From Tagaea sp. CACIAM 22H2 (GTDB taxonomy: Bacteria > Pseudomonadota > Alphaproteobacteria > CACIAM-22H2), in NCBI GenBank assembly GCA_014444615.1, contig PVXE01000012.1:16714-80713 (forward strand): a stretch of 64,000 nt of DNA, given 5' to 3'. Positions 10,540-18,334 of the stretch are shown here, in pieces (positions within the stretch are counted from its first letter, which is position 1; each line of letters begins with the position of its first letter). Under the pieces are notes generated by a model. That model did no database searches, was not told the DNA's origin, and saw only the letters and a program-made list of their open reading frames with translations. Position numbers and translations under genes: made by a program.

Positions 10540-11977
10540 ATTCGGCGCGCGTGCGCGCGGCGAAACGGTCGATCGCCTTCAACGCGCCGATCAGCCGCGC
10601 GCGTTTGCGTTTGTCCAGCTCGTCGGGCCGCACGTAATTGTCGGGCGCCTTGCCATTGTCGATATCGGTCAACTGACCGCGCAACAGCACGAACGTGACC
10701 GCGTCGAAGGCGTCGGCCAGCTCGCCGCCCTCGTCGTCCTTCACCACGCCCAGCGCGCGCAACGCGGTCAGCCGCTCGCGCGTGCCCGTCGCTTCCACGC
10801 CCTGCGCCAGCGCCCAGAACCGCGCGGAGGCGACCAGCGGCATCGTGCCGTGCAGCTTCAAATCGATCTCGCCCGCATGCTCGCCCGCCCCCGTGGTCTT
10901 AAGGCCGCCGAACAGCCCGATCGCCACGTCCAAACGCCGGTCGCCCGACAGCAGCGCATGCAGAAAGCCGCGGTCGCGCTTCAGCGTTTCGGCGACCATC
11001 GCACGCAATTCCAGCGCCGGGGCCGGATCGCCCCAGGCGGGTGCGAAATCGAAAAAGATATCGGCATAGAGCAGCGCCACGGGCGAACGGCGGCGCAGCC
11101 ATAGCGCGATCTGGTCGCGCCATTGCGTGCGCGTTTTGCGCCATAGCGGATTGGTCGCCATGACGTTGCCCTTGCATAGCTCGAACCCCGCCTTGTCGAG
11201 CGACGCGGTGAAACGCGTCGCGACGTCGACGAACCACGCGTCGATCGCGTTATGCGCGTCGTCGGGATAGTCGTCGATCAGGAAGCCGTTGTCCTGATCG
11301 GGCGACAGGAAGCTTTCGCCGCGCCCGCCCGAGCCCATGATCAGCAGCGTGAAGGGCACGGGCGGCGGTGCGCCCGCGCGCGCGATCGCGGCGTCGAGCA
11401 GATCGCGATGGATGTCGCGGTTGATCTCGCTGATCGCGCGTTGGATGTCGGGGGCGGGCAAACCGTCGTCGAGCAAGGCGCGCGCGAACGCGGCCTGCGC
11501 GCGCTTGGCGGCGATGTGGTCGTCGAGCCCGTGGCCCAAACGGCCGAGCACGTCGAGTTCGGCCAAGAGACGCGCCGACACGGCGGCGAGCGCGTCGGCC
11601 CGGCCGATCACGCCCAGCGGCGCGCCCTGCGCATCGACCACGGGCACATGGCGGAAACCGCGCCGGCGCAGTGTCGCGACCACGCGATAAAGCGGCTCGT
11701 CCGGCGGTGCCGTTTCGGGATTGGGCGTCATCGCCGTGGCGAGCGGCGTGGCCGGGTCCATTTTGAAGGCGATGCGCGTCACCGCGTCGCGCTCGGTCAG
11801 CAGGCCGACCAAGCGCCCCGCACCGTCCACCGCCAATGCGATCGACGATCCGCTTTCCGCCATCGCGCCGATCGCCGCGCGCACCGGTGCGCTCGCGGGC
11901 AGGATCGGCACGTCGCGCAGCGCGTCGCGCGCCGGGCGAAGGAAGAGATCGACGGCAATTGAGTAACGCGTCGTCAT
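10520..11977 (-). CDS. CBS-pair and DUF294 nucleotidyltransferase-like signalling protein
   Basis: 485 residues. Two CBS motifs fill residues about 15-140 (adenylate-sensing Bateman module). A DUF294 nucleotidyltransferase-like domain follows with GSGGRGE (near 214) and DQDNGFLIDD, then a DUF294 C-terminal helical domain. The GSGGRGE-x-DQD pattern resembles the uridylyltransferase GlnD active site, so protein nucleotidylylation is possible but unproven. Unlike the Pseudomonas PA3233 type, there is no N-terminal cyclic-nucleotide-binding domain; the CBS pair begins almost at residue 1. It diverges from the MHS transporter gene across a 213-base region with several dyads, and converges on the exonuclease gene. 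Confidence 0.87.
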   Translation of the reverse strand: MTTRYSIAVDLFLRPARDALRDVPILPASAPVRAAIGAMAESGSSIALAVDGAGRLVGLLTERDAVTRIAFKMDPATPLATAMTPNPETAPPDEPLYRVVATLRRRGFRHVPVVDAQGAPLGVIGRADALAAVSARLLAELDVLGRLGHGLDDHIAAKRAQAAFARALLDDGLPAPDIQRAISEINRDIHRDLLDAAIARAGAPPPVPFTLLIMGSGGRGESFLSPDQDNGFLIDDYPDDAHNAIDAWFVDVATRFTASLDKAGFELCKGNVMATNPLWRKTRTQWRDQIALWLRRRSPVALLYADIFFDFAPAWGDPAPALELRAMVAETLKRDRGFLHALLSGDRRLDVAIGLFGGLKTTGAGEHAGEIDLKLHGTMPLVASARFWALAQGVEATGTRERLTALRALGVVKDDEGGELADAFDAVTFVLLRGQLTDIDNGKAPDNYVRPDELDKRKRARLIGALKAIDRFAARTRAEFTGRLI

Positions 11978-12027
11978 CGCCCGCTGTTCCGCATTCCAGA
12001 ATTAAACGAGTTTCATTCGTATTTTTC

Positions 12028-12084
12028 TGTGTTTTACACAACGCCGCCGTATTACCTGTGTCACGGAAGGTAACATAGTGACGG
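12028..12084. promoter_or_regulatory. Dyad cluster in the divergent CBS/DUF294 - MHS transporter promoter region
   Basis: Three inverted repeats lie close together: TGTGT-TTT-ACACA (12028-12040, perfect), TTACC-N12-GGTAA (12052-12073) and GTCAC-N13-GTGAC (12060-12082). Such crowding between divergent genes suggests one or more operators. The protein that binds is unknown; no regulator gene is adjacent. Confidence 0.4.
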
Positions 12085-12190
12085 CGCAGCGCATTTTGGG
12101 TTCAGCCACAAAGCAAGGCAAGACCCCGGTTGTTCGTCGCGATCGGAAATCAAAGCGGCATCAAACAAGCTTTTGGGAGGGCTTTTGACG

Positions 12191-13909
12191 ATGGCTGACA
12201 CGATGGCAGAGAGCGCCCGCTCTCGCCCGATGACGCAGGAAGAGAAGCGAGTCATTCTTGCGTCGTCCGCGGGTACCGTTTTCGAGTGGTACGACTTCTA
12301 TCTCTACGGTTCGCTGGCGGCGATCATCGGCGCGCAGTTCTTTTCGTCCTTCCCGGAAGCGACGCGCAACGTCTTCGCGCTGCTGGCCTTCGCGGCGGGC
12401 TTCCTGGTGCGCCCCTTCGGCGCGCTGGTGTTCGGCCGCTTGGGCGACATGGTCGGCCGTAAATACACCTTCTTGATGACCATCCTGATCATGGGCACGT
12501 CGACCTTCCTGGTCGGCTGCTTGCCCGGCTACGAGACGATCGGTTGGGCCGCCCCCATCGCGCTGATCGCGCTGCGCATGGCCCAGGGTCTGGCGCTGGG
12601 CGGCGAATACGGCGGCGCCGTGGTTTACGTCGCCGAGCATGCGCCGCACGGGCGCCGCGGCTTCTACACCAGCTGGATTCAAACGACCGCCACGCTGGGC
12701 CTGCTGCTGTCGCTGATGGTCATTCTTCTCGTCCGCAGCTACATGGGCGAGCAGGCTTTCGCGGCATGGGGCTGGCGCATCCCGTTCCTGATCTCGATCT
12801 TCCTGCTGGCGATCTCGGTCTATATCCGCTTGCAGATGGAAGAAAGCCCGGCCTTCAAGAAGATGAAGGAAGAAGGCACGCATTCGAAGGCGCCGCTGTC
12901 CGAAGCTTTCGGCCAGTGGAAGAACGCCAAGTTCGCGCTGCTTGCCCTGCTCGGCCTCACCGCCGGTCAGGCCGTGGTCTGGTACACGGGCCAATTCTAC
13001 GCGCTGTTCTTCCTGCAGAGCATTCTGCGCATCGACGCGTGGACCGCCAACGTGCTGATCGCGTGGTCGCTGATTCTGGGGACGGGCGGCTTCATCGTGT
13101 TCGGCGCGCTGTCGGACCGCATCGGCCGCAAGGTGATCATCCTGGCCGGCTGCGCCTTGGCGATCGTCACGTATTTCCCGGTGTTCAAGGCGATCACCGA
13201 ATACGCGAACCCGATGCTGCACAAGGCGCAACAGGAAGTCAGCGTCGTGATCAAGGCGGATCCGGCGGATTGCTCGTTCCAGTTCAATCCGACGGGCACG
13301 TCGAAATTCACCAGCTCGTGCGACAACGCCAAGGCGCTGCTCGCGCGCGGATCGGTGAACTACAAAAACGAACCGGCCCCGGCGGGCTCGGCCGCGAAGA
13401 TCGCGATCGGCGACGTCGAAATCGAATCCTACGACACGACGAAACTGTCGGGCGACGCCGTGCGCGCCGTCCCGGCGGCGTTCACCGCGGCCGTCAACGG
13501 GGCGCTGGGCAAGGCCGGCTACCCGATGCCGGGCGTGGCCAACCCCGACATCGTGAAGCTCAGCGGCTTCTTCGACGCGCTGTCGGGCAAGGCGTTCGTG
13601 CTGGTGCTGCTGCTGACCTATCTCGTGATCCTGGTCACGATGGTCTATGGGCCCATCGCGGCGGCGCTGGTGGAATTGTTCCCCACCCGCATCCGCTATA
13701 CCGGCATGTCGCTGCCCTATCACATCGGCAATGGCTGGTTCGGCGGTCTGCTGCCGGCCACGTCCTTCGCGATGATCGCGCAGACGGGCGATGTCTATTA
13801 CGGCCTGTGGTACCCGATCATCATCGCGGGCATGACCTTAATCATCGGCACGCTGTTTGTGCCCGAGAACAAGGACAAGGACATCTTCACGAAGGAATCG
13901 TCGGGCTGA
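12191..13909 (+). CDS. MHS-family MFS transporter with a large extra loop
   Basis: 572-residue metabolite:H+ symporter family member (relatives carry alpha-ketoglutarate, proline/betaine, citrate or shikimate). Seen: GTVFEWYDFYLYG near the start, RPFGALVFGRLGDMVGRKYTF between TM2 and TM3, and ALRMAQGLALGGEYGGAVVYVAEHAP. A stretch of about 115 mostly polar residues at about 340-455, holding two cysteines (DPADCSF and SSCDNAK), is inserted before the last TM helices and should face the periplasm. That makes the protein roughly 130 residues longer than typical MHS members. Start: ATG 12191, ten bases after GGGAGG; a TTG at 12173 overlaps that ribosome-binding site and is rejected. Substrate unknown; neighbours suggest a carboxylate. 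Confidence 0.88.
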   Translation: MADTMAESARSRPMTQEEKRVILASSAGTVFEWYDFYLYGSLAAIIGAQFFSSFPEATRNVFALLAFAAGFLVRPFGALVFGRLGDMVGRKYTFLMTILIMGTSTFLVGCLPGYETIGWAAPIALIALRMAQGLALGGEYGGAVVYVAEHAPHGRRGFYTSWIQTTATLGLLLSLMVILLVRSYMGEQAFAAWGWRIPFLISIFLLAISVYIRLQMEESPAFKKMKEEGTHSKAPLSEAFGQWKNAKFALLALLGLTAGQAVVWYTGQFYALFFLQSILRIDAWTANVLIAWSLILGTGGFIVFGALSDRIGRKVIILAGCALAIVTYFPVFKAITEYANPMLHKAQQEVSVVIKADPADCSFQFNPTGTSKFTSSCDNAKALLARGSVNYKNEPAPAGSAAKIAIGDVEIESYDTTKLSGDAVRAVPAAFTAAVNGALGKAGYPMPGVANPDIVKLSGFFDALSGKAFVLVLLLTYLVILVTMVYGPIAAALVELFPTRIRYTGMSLPYHIGNGWFGGLLPATSFAMIAQTGDVYYGLWYPIIIAGMTLIIGTLFVPENKDKDIFTKESSG

Positions 13910-13935
13910 GTTCGACCTCCACCCGGCTAACCTGG

Positions 13936-13970
13936 GGGCCGCTTCGTTCACCCGAAGCGGCCCTTTTCTT
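13936..13970 (+). terminator. Rho-independent terminator after the MHS transporter
   Basis: Eleven-base perfect stem GGGCCGCTTCG / CGAAGCGGCCC with a six-base loop (13936-13963), followed by TTTTCTTTT. It ends the rightward transporter transcript, just short of the leftward gene ending at 13972. Confidence 0.9.
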
Positions 13971-13971
13971 T

Positions 13972-14616
13972 TCAAACCGCGCGCATTTCCAATTCGCGAT
14001 CGACCGGCGCGCCCTCGAGCAACGCCATCGCCGCCGCTTCCGCCGGAACGCGTTTGCGCAAGCGGTCGTAATAGGCGATCAATCCGAAATCGAAGGCGTT
14101 GCGGACCACTTTGTGATCCTCCGCCTTGTTCTTGCTGTAGACCGGCAGCAACTCGAATACCCGCTTGGCGGTCGGCTTGGCCAATTTGATGGGTTCGAGC
14201 GGCCCTTCGATCGCCTCGAGTCGCATTTTGCACTCGGCCAAGAGATCGCCCCAGCCATCCGGGCGATGCTCCGGCGAGGGGTATTCACGTAGTGCGGCCG
14301 CATAGACCTCGCCCATCCGAGCGGCCAGGATTTCGCGGTTCGCGCGGCCGGCCGGGGTCTCGACCATCCGCCCCAAGGCGAGTGCGGTCATATCCATGCC
14401 GAGCAGGCCGAAGGCTTCCCACCGGCATTTGGCATAGACGGTCACAAACCCTTGATTCGCAAAGTAATGCTGTCCGAACCAAGCGAGGGTATTGCGCGAG
14501 AACTCGTAGACCGCGCGCTGCGTCAGATACGACGCTTCGCCGCTGACGAAGCGTCGCAATTCCGAGGGGTCGACGACCGGCAAAGGGCGGAATCGTCTAA
14601 TCAAAGCGGTCAACAT
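13972..14616 (-). CDS. Uncharacterised 214-residue protein
   Basis: I do not recognise this protein. It is 214 residues, without a signal peptide or clear membrane segment, rich in aromatic and charged residues. Features: a basic start MLTALIRRFRPL, an alpha-helical middle (YEFSRNTLAWFGQHYF) and a C-terminal part with repeated charged helices. Codon use looks normal for the window. It stands alone, leftward, between the MHS transporter and the DUF4212/symporter pair, with a 281-base gap upstream that is AT-richer than its surroundings. Conserved location with the transport genes would be the first clue to function. Confidence 0.65.
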   Translation of the reverse strand: MLTALIRRFRPLPVVDPSELRRFVSGEASYLTQRAVYEFSRNTLAWFGQHYFANQGFVTVYAKCRWEAFGLLGMDMTALALGRMVETPAGRANREILAARMGEVYAAALREYPSPEHRPDGWGDLLAECKMRLEAIEGPLEPIKLAKPTAKRVFELLPVYSKNKAEDHKVVRNAFDFGLIAYYDRLRKRVPAEAAAMALLEGAPVDRELEMRAV

Positions 14617-14897
14617 GGGCGTCCGTCCGTTTGCGGTAATGAGATATTTCCCCCGGAAATTACCATCCAGGTTGTGCGTTTGCCGAGCCTCATGCTATCA
14701 GGGTCCCCAATGGCGCCGGTAGTGCGTCAAACGACAGGTCTGGACTCGCTCTCTCAGTCTTCCATTTCGGACGATCGATCCAAGTGCCGCGCAAGCGGTA
14801 TCGGGAGCGGCTGAACCGGACCTAATACGATGTGCCATCCATTGACACATTCGGCGGCCGGCGGCGTATGCCCAACGGTTCGCCTCGGAGAGGTCGA
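14617..14897. promoter_or_regulatory. Divergent intergenic region upstream of DUF4212/symporter
   Basis: Contains an inverted repeat ATGTG-N11-CACAT (14830-14850), about 48 bases before the DUF4212 start. The half-sites resemble the TGTGT/ACACA dyad in front of the MHS transporter, hinting at a shared regulator, though the similarity is short. I found no coding potential or clear -35/-10 elements. Confidence 0.3.
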
Positions 14898-15164
14898 ATG
14901 AGCAAAAAACTATCCCAAGAGGAAATGCAGGCCTACTGGGGCAAGACGTCCAAACTGATGTGGACGATTTTGGCCCTGTGGTTCTTTTTCAGCTTCGTCG
15001 TCCACTTTTTCGCGCTCTCGCTGAACGAGATCCGCGTTCTGGGCTTCCCGCTCGGCTTCTATATGGCCGCGCAAGGGTCGCTGATCGCGTTCGTCGTCCT
15101 TTGCTTCTGGAACGCTTCGGCCCAGAACAAGATCGACGAAGAGTTCGGCGTGTCGGACGAGTAA
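14898..15164 (+). CDS. DUF4212 small membrane subunit of the symporter
   Basis: 88-residue protein with two hydrophobic helices (MWTILALWFFFSFVVHFFAL and LGFYMAAQGSLIAFVVLCFW). DUF4212 proteins are almost always encoded directly upstream of a sodium:solute symporter of the acetate-permease group, much as DUF485 (YjcH) precedes actP. They are presumed accessory subunits. The FPLGFYMAAQGS motif is the family hallmark. ATG 14898 follows GGAGAGG; the frame is open further upstream but without a ribosome-binding site. The symporter starts 16 bases downstream behind its own AAGGAG. Confidence 0.92.
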   Translation: MSKKLSQEEMQAYWGKTSKLMWTILALWFFFSFVVHFFALSLNEIRVLGFPLGFYMAAQGSLIAFVVLCFWNASAQNKIDEEFGVSDE

Positions 15165-15180
15165 GGCAAGGAGAATAAAA

Positions 15181-17085
15181 ATGGCCGGCGCCGCCGCAAA
15201 CAGCAGCTTCCTCCAGAACCTCGGCAAGATCTACGCGATCTATACCGGGTCGTTCGCGGGTTTCGTGATCTTCCTCGGCATTCTCGAATTCTTCGGGGTG
15301 CCCGACAAGATCCTCGGATACCTGTTCATCTTCCTCACGATCGGCGTCTACGCGCTGATCGGCATTCTGTCGCGCACGGCGGAAGTGTCGGAATACTACG
15401 TCGCGGGCCGCTCGGTTCCGGCGCTGTATAACGGCATGGCCACGGGTGCCGACTGGATGTCCGCCGCCTCGTTCATCGGCATGGCGGGTTCGCTCTATTT
15501 CGGCGGCTACGACGGCTTGGCCTTCGTGCTCGGCTGGACGGGCGGCTACGTGCTGGTGTCCATCCTGATGGCGCCGTATCTGCGCAAGTTCGGGCAGTTC
15601 ACGGTTCCCGATTTCTGCGGGGCCCGCTACGGCGGCAACGCGGCGCGCACGCTCGCCGTGATCATCCTGATCTCCGCGTCGTTCGTTTACGTCGTCGCGC
15701 AGATCGTGGGCGTGGGCATCATCACCTCGCGCTTCCTGGGCTTGGACTTCAAGGTCGCCTGCTTCGTGGGCCTCATCGGCATTCTCGTGTGCTCGATGCT
15801 CGGCGGCATGAAGGCGGTGACCTGGACCCAGGTCGCCCAGTACATCATCCTGATCATCGCGTACCTGATCCCGGTCGTCATTATGTCGGCCCAGGTCACG
15901 GGCGTGCCGATCCCGCAGCTGATGTACGGTCAGGCGCTCGAGAAGATCGCCGCGCTGGAAACGACGCTGGGCGTCGCCAAGGGCCATGTCGCGGCCTTCG
16001 CCGACGCGCGCGGCAACTTCAACATGACCTCGGCGATCAACTTCTTCGCCTTGATCCTGTGCTTGATGGTCGGCACCGCGTCGTTGCCGCACATCCTGAT
16101 GCGCTACTTCACCACGCCGTCGGTCCGTCAGGCCCGCGACTCGGTGGGCTGGTCGCTGTTCTTCATCTTCCTGCTGTACTTCACGGCGCCGGCCTATGCG
16201 GCCTTCGCCAAGCTGGAGGTGTATCAGAACATCATCGGTCAGCCGATCACGGCCCTGCCGACCTGGATCGCTTCGTGGGGCAAGCCGGGGCTCGCCCTGG
16301 TCGGCGCCTGCGACGCGGCCAACGCGGCGGAGATCTTCCCGATCTGCCGCGGCGTCACCGGCAACGGCGACGGCATCCTGCAGCTCTCCGAGTTCCGCAT
16401 CCATCCGGACGCGATCGTGTTGGCGACCCCCGAAATCGCGGGTCTGCCCTACGTGGTCGCGGGCTTGGTGGCCGCGGGCGGTCTGGCGGCGGCGCTGTCC
16501 ACCGCCGACGGTCTGCTGCTGGCGATCGCCAACGCGCTGTCGCACGACATCTACTACAAGATGATCGACCCCAACGCCGACACGAAGCGCCGTCTGGTCA
16601 TCAGCCGCGTGCTTCTGTCCATCGTGGCGGTGCTCGCGGCCTACGTCTCGGGCACGCTGGGTGCGGACATCCTGTTCCTGGTGTCGTGGGCCTTCTCCAT
16701 CGCGGCGTCGGGGCTGTTCGCGGCCCTCGTGCTCGGCATCTGGTGGAAGCGGGCGGGCGACGCGTCGGGCGTGGCCAGCATGCTGGTCGGCTACGGCGTG
16801 TGCATGTTCTTCCTGATCACCACGGAGTTCTACGGGCCGGCCATGAAGGCCGCACTCGGCGACATCGTGACGATCGTGAACATCCGCGGGCGCCAGGTCG
16901 CGTATCTCTGGGGCATCAACAACATCTCGGTCGGCATCTTCGGCATCCCGGCGGCGTTCCTCGCCCAATGGGTCGTGCAGAAGTTCACCGCCGAGGCGAG
17001 CCCCGAGATGCAGGACTTCATCGACTCGATCCGCGTTCCGGCCGGCGACGTCAGACTCGCCCCCGGCATGTCGGCGAAGGACTAA
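15181..17085 (+). CDS. Sodium:solute symporter (SSS family, ActP/VC_2705-like)
   Basis: 634-residue polytopic membrane protein of the solute:sodium symporter family, probably importing acetate or another short-chain monocarboxylate with Na+. Seen: SEYYVAGRSVPALYNGMATGADWMS, FGQFTVPDFCGARYGG, and the conserved AGGLAAALSTADGLLLAIANALSHD helix. A hydrophilic loop near residue 395 contains NGDGILQLSE, an EF-hand-like calcium-loop pattern. It follows a DUF4212 gene with a strong ribosome-binding site (AAGGAG). Substrate is inferred from family and neighbours (CBS/DUF294 and DnaQ-like genes), not from binding residues. Transcription ends at the UUCG-loop terminator at 17124-17150. Confidence 0.9.
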   Translation: MAGAAANSSFLQNLGKIYAIYTGSFAGFVIFLGILEFFGVPDKILGYLFIFLTIGVYALIGILSRTAEVSEYYVAGRSVPALYNGMATGADWMSAASFIGMAGSLYFGGYDGLAFVLGWTGGYVLVSILMAPYLRKFGQFTVPDFCGARYGGNAARTLAVIILISASFVYVVAQIVGVGIITSRFLGLDFKVACFVGLIGILVCSMLGGMKAVTWTQVAQYIILIIAYLIPVVIMSAQVTGVPIPQLMYGQALEKIAALETTLGVAKGHVAAFADARGNFNMTSAINFFALILCLMVGTASLPHILMRYFTTPSVRQARDSVGWSLFFIFLLYFTAPAYAAFAKLEVYQNIIGQPITALPTWIASWGKPGLALVGACDAANAAEIFPICRGVTGNGDGILQLSEFRIHPDAIVLATPEIAGLPYVVAGLVAAGGLAAALSTADGLLLAIANALSHDIYYKMIDPNADTKRRLVISRVLLSIVAVLAAYVSGTLGADILFLVSWAFSIAASGLFAALVLGIWWKRAGDASGVASMLVGYGVCMFFLITTEFYGPAMKAALGDIVTIVNIRGRQVAYLWGINNISVGIFGIPAAFLAQWVVQKFTAEASPEMQDFIDSIRVPAGDVRLAPGMSAKD

Positions 17086-17093
17086 CAACCAAG

Positions 17094-17150
17094 CCGCCCC
17101 GGCGACGGGGCGGATCTTCCTGGGGCGGGGTCTTCGGACCCCGCCTTTTT
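17094..17150 (+). terminator. Tandem hairpins with rho-independent terminator
   Basis: Two hairpins follow the symporter stop. The first, 17094-17113, pairs CCGCCCC with GGGGCGG. The second, 17124-17145, has a nine-base stem GGCGGGGTC / GACCCCGCC closed by a TTCG tetraloop and followed by TTTTTC. The second is a classic intrinsic terminator. Confidence 0.93.
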
Positions 17151-17210
17151 CTTTGGGCCGCGCTTGTTTGAATGGACAAGCGCGCCAAGCTGCGGCATTC
17201 ACGGGACACG

Positions 17211-17531
17211 ATGAGCGACGTCGGTTTCTTCCTCGATTATCCGGTTTTCTGGATCGTCAATTACGGTTTGGCGATCGTCATCTGGTCGTGCGTCGGCCGG
17301 TTCCTGCTCGCGTTCTTCGTGCCGTCGCTGCAGCCCACGAATTACATCTGGCGCGCCTTCGTGGCGCTGACGGAATGGGCGCTGATCGCGACGCGCTACA
17401 TCACGCCCGGCTTCGTGCGGCCCTTCATGCTGCCGCCGATCGCGGCGTTCTGGCTGTTCCATGTCCGCGTCGTGGCGTTCCTGGTCATGTGGCGCTGGGG
17501 CCTGGTGCCGCCCGTCGCGGCAGGGGGCTGA
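17211..17531 (+). CDS. Small integral membrane protein, YggT-like
   Basis: About 106 residues from the ATG at 17211 (MSDVGFFLDYPVFW). It has two hydrophobic segments separated by a loop with YITPGFVRPFMLPPIAAFW, reminiscent of the YggT family pattern in which a Pro/Arg-rich loop links two helices. YggT proteins are small membrane proteins of unclear function. An upstream ATG (17172) would add 13 mostly basic residues. Followed after nine bases by another small membrane protein gene in the same direction. Family assignment is tentative. Confidence 0.6.
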   Translation: MSDVGFFLDYPVFWIVNYGLAIVIWSCVGRFLLAFFVPSLQPTNYIWRAFVALTEWALIATRYITPGFVRPFMLPPIAAFWLFHVRVVAFLVMWRWGLVPPVAAGG

Positions 17532-17540
17532 GCCCACGCC

Positions 17541-17864
17541 ATGGAACGCCATCAGATTTTCGCGCTGGTTTTGGGCCTGTCGGCCGTCAACGGCATGTTC
17601 TCGCCCTATCTCGACCTGACGATCGCGCTCGCCCCGATCTGGGTCCCGTCCTGGCTGCCGGGCAGCCCGTCGCTGCTGTTCTACGCGGCGTCGATGCTGA
17701 CCGCGACGACCACGCTGCTGCTGTCGGGCGTGCCGGCCGGATTGGCCGAAGGCGCCATGCCGCGTTTGCGCAATTCCAACATATCGCTGTGGATCTGGGC
17801 CGGAGCGGCCTTCGTGCTGACCGTTCCGGGAATACTGCGGCTGGTCTATCTCGTCGCCGCCTGA
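17541..17864 (+). CDS. Small integral membrane protein, unrecognised
   Basis: 107 residues, very hydrophobic, with about three helices (IFALVLGLSAVNGMF, LLFYAASMLTATTTLLLSG and ISLWIWAGAAFVLTVPGILR). I do not recognise a family. It lies nine bases downstream of the YggT-like gene and is probably co-transcribed and perhaps in complex with it. No catalytic motif is seen. Confidence 0.55.
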   Translation: MERHQIFALVLGLSAVNGMFSPYLDLTIALAPIWVPSWLPGSPSLLFYAASMLTATTTLLLSGVPAGLAEGAMPRLRNSNISLWIWAGAAFVLTVPGILRLVYLVAA

Positions 17865-17959
17865 CGGCGACGGCCGATAGTGATAGGCTGATCGCTCCTA
17901 CCCCCCGGCCTTGCGCGAGAAACAACGTGCGGGAGCTCGAACATATCAGGGCGGCGGCG

Positions 17960-18334
17960 ATGACTTCGGTCGGCCGCGCCTGCCTGTTCTTCTTGCTGGC
18001 GGTGACGACCGTAATGGCCGGCCTCACCGCGTGGCCCTATCTCGCCTTCAAAAGCGGCGCCATTCTGACCACGCTGCTGGCGATGGTGCTGACATTGCGC
18101 GCCACGCTGGTGCATCGCCAGGATATCGGCCGCACCGAAACTTGGTTCATGCTGCGCAAGGCCAACGAGAAGCCCGACGAGCGCGCGCGGCGCGTGATCG
18201 CCGGCGTGCTGCGCGACACCTACCGCACGCTGGCGCTCTACGCGGCGCTGATCGCCGTCGGCTGCTGGATGTTCGCCTTCGCGGCGCTGCTTGTGCTGCC
18301 TCAGGCCGTCGTCACGCCGCGCACGCTCGTATAG
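17960..18334 (+). CDS. Small membrane protein with two helices, unrecognised
   Basis: 124 residues from the ATG at 17960. A GTG at 17927 would add 11 residues. There are hydrophobic segments near the N-terminus (ACLFFLLAVTTVMAGLTAW and SGAILTTLLAMVLTL) and a C-terminal pair of helices around YAALIAVGCWMFAFAALLVL, separated by a charged cytoplasmic stretch (RKANEKPDERARRVIAGV). No family recognised. The 3' end overlaps the convergent SMP-30 gene by 34 bases, which makes an error in one of the two stops worth checking, but both frames look coding. Confidence 0.55.
   Translation: MTSVGRACLFFLLAVTTVMAGLTAWPYLAFKSGAILTTLLAMVLTLRATLVHRQDIGRTETWFMLRKANEKPDERARRVIAGVLRDTYRTLALYAALIAVGCWMFAFAALLVLPQAVVTPRTLV

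Noticed and set aside
14452..14814. Small plus-strand ORF before DUF4212
   Set aside because: Mostly antisense to the 214-residue gene, no ribosome-binding site, composition unlike the neighbouring genes.
14989..17202. A 737-codon open frame on the minus strand
   Set aside because: Antisense to the DUF4212 and symporter genes, which have clear membrane helices and ribosome-binding sites; the shadow product is a string of charged residues.
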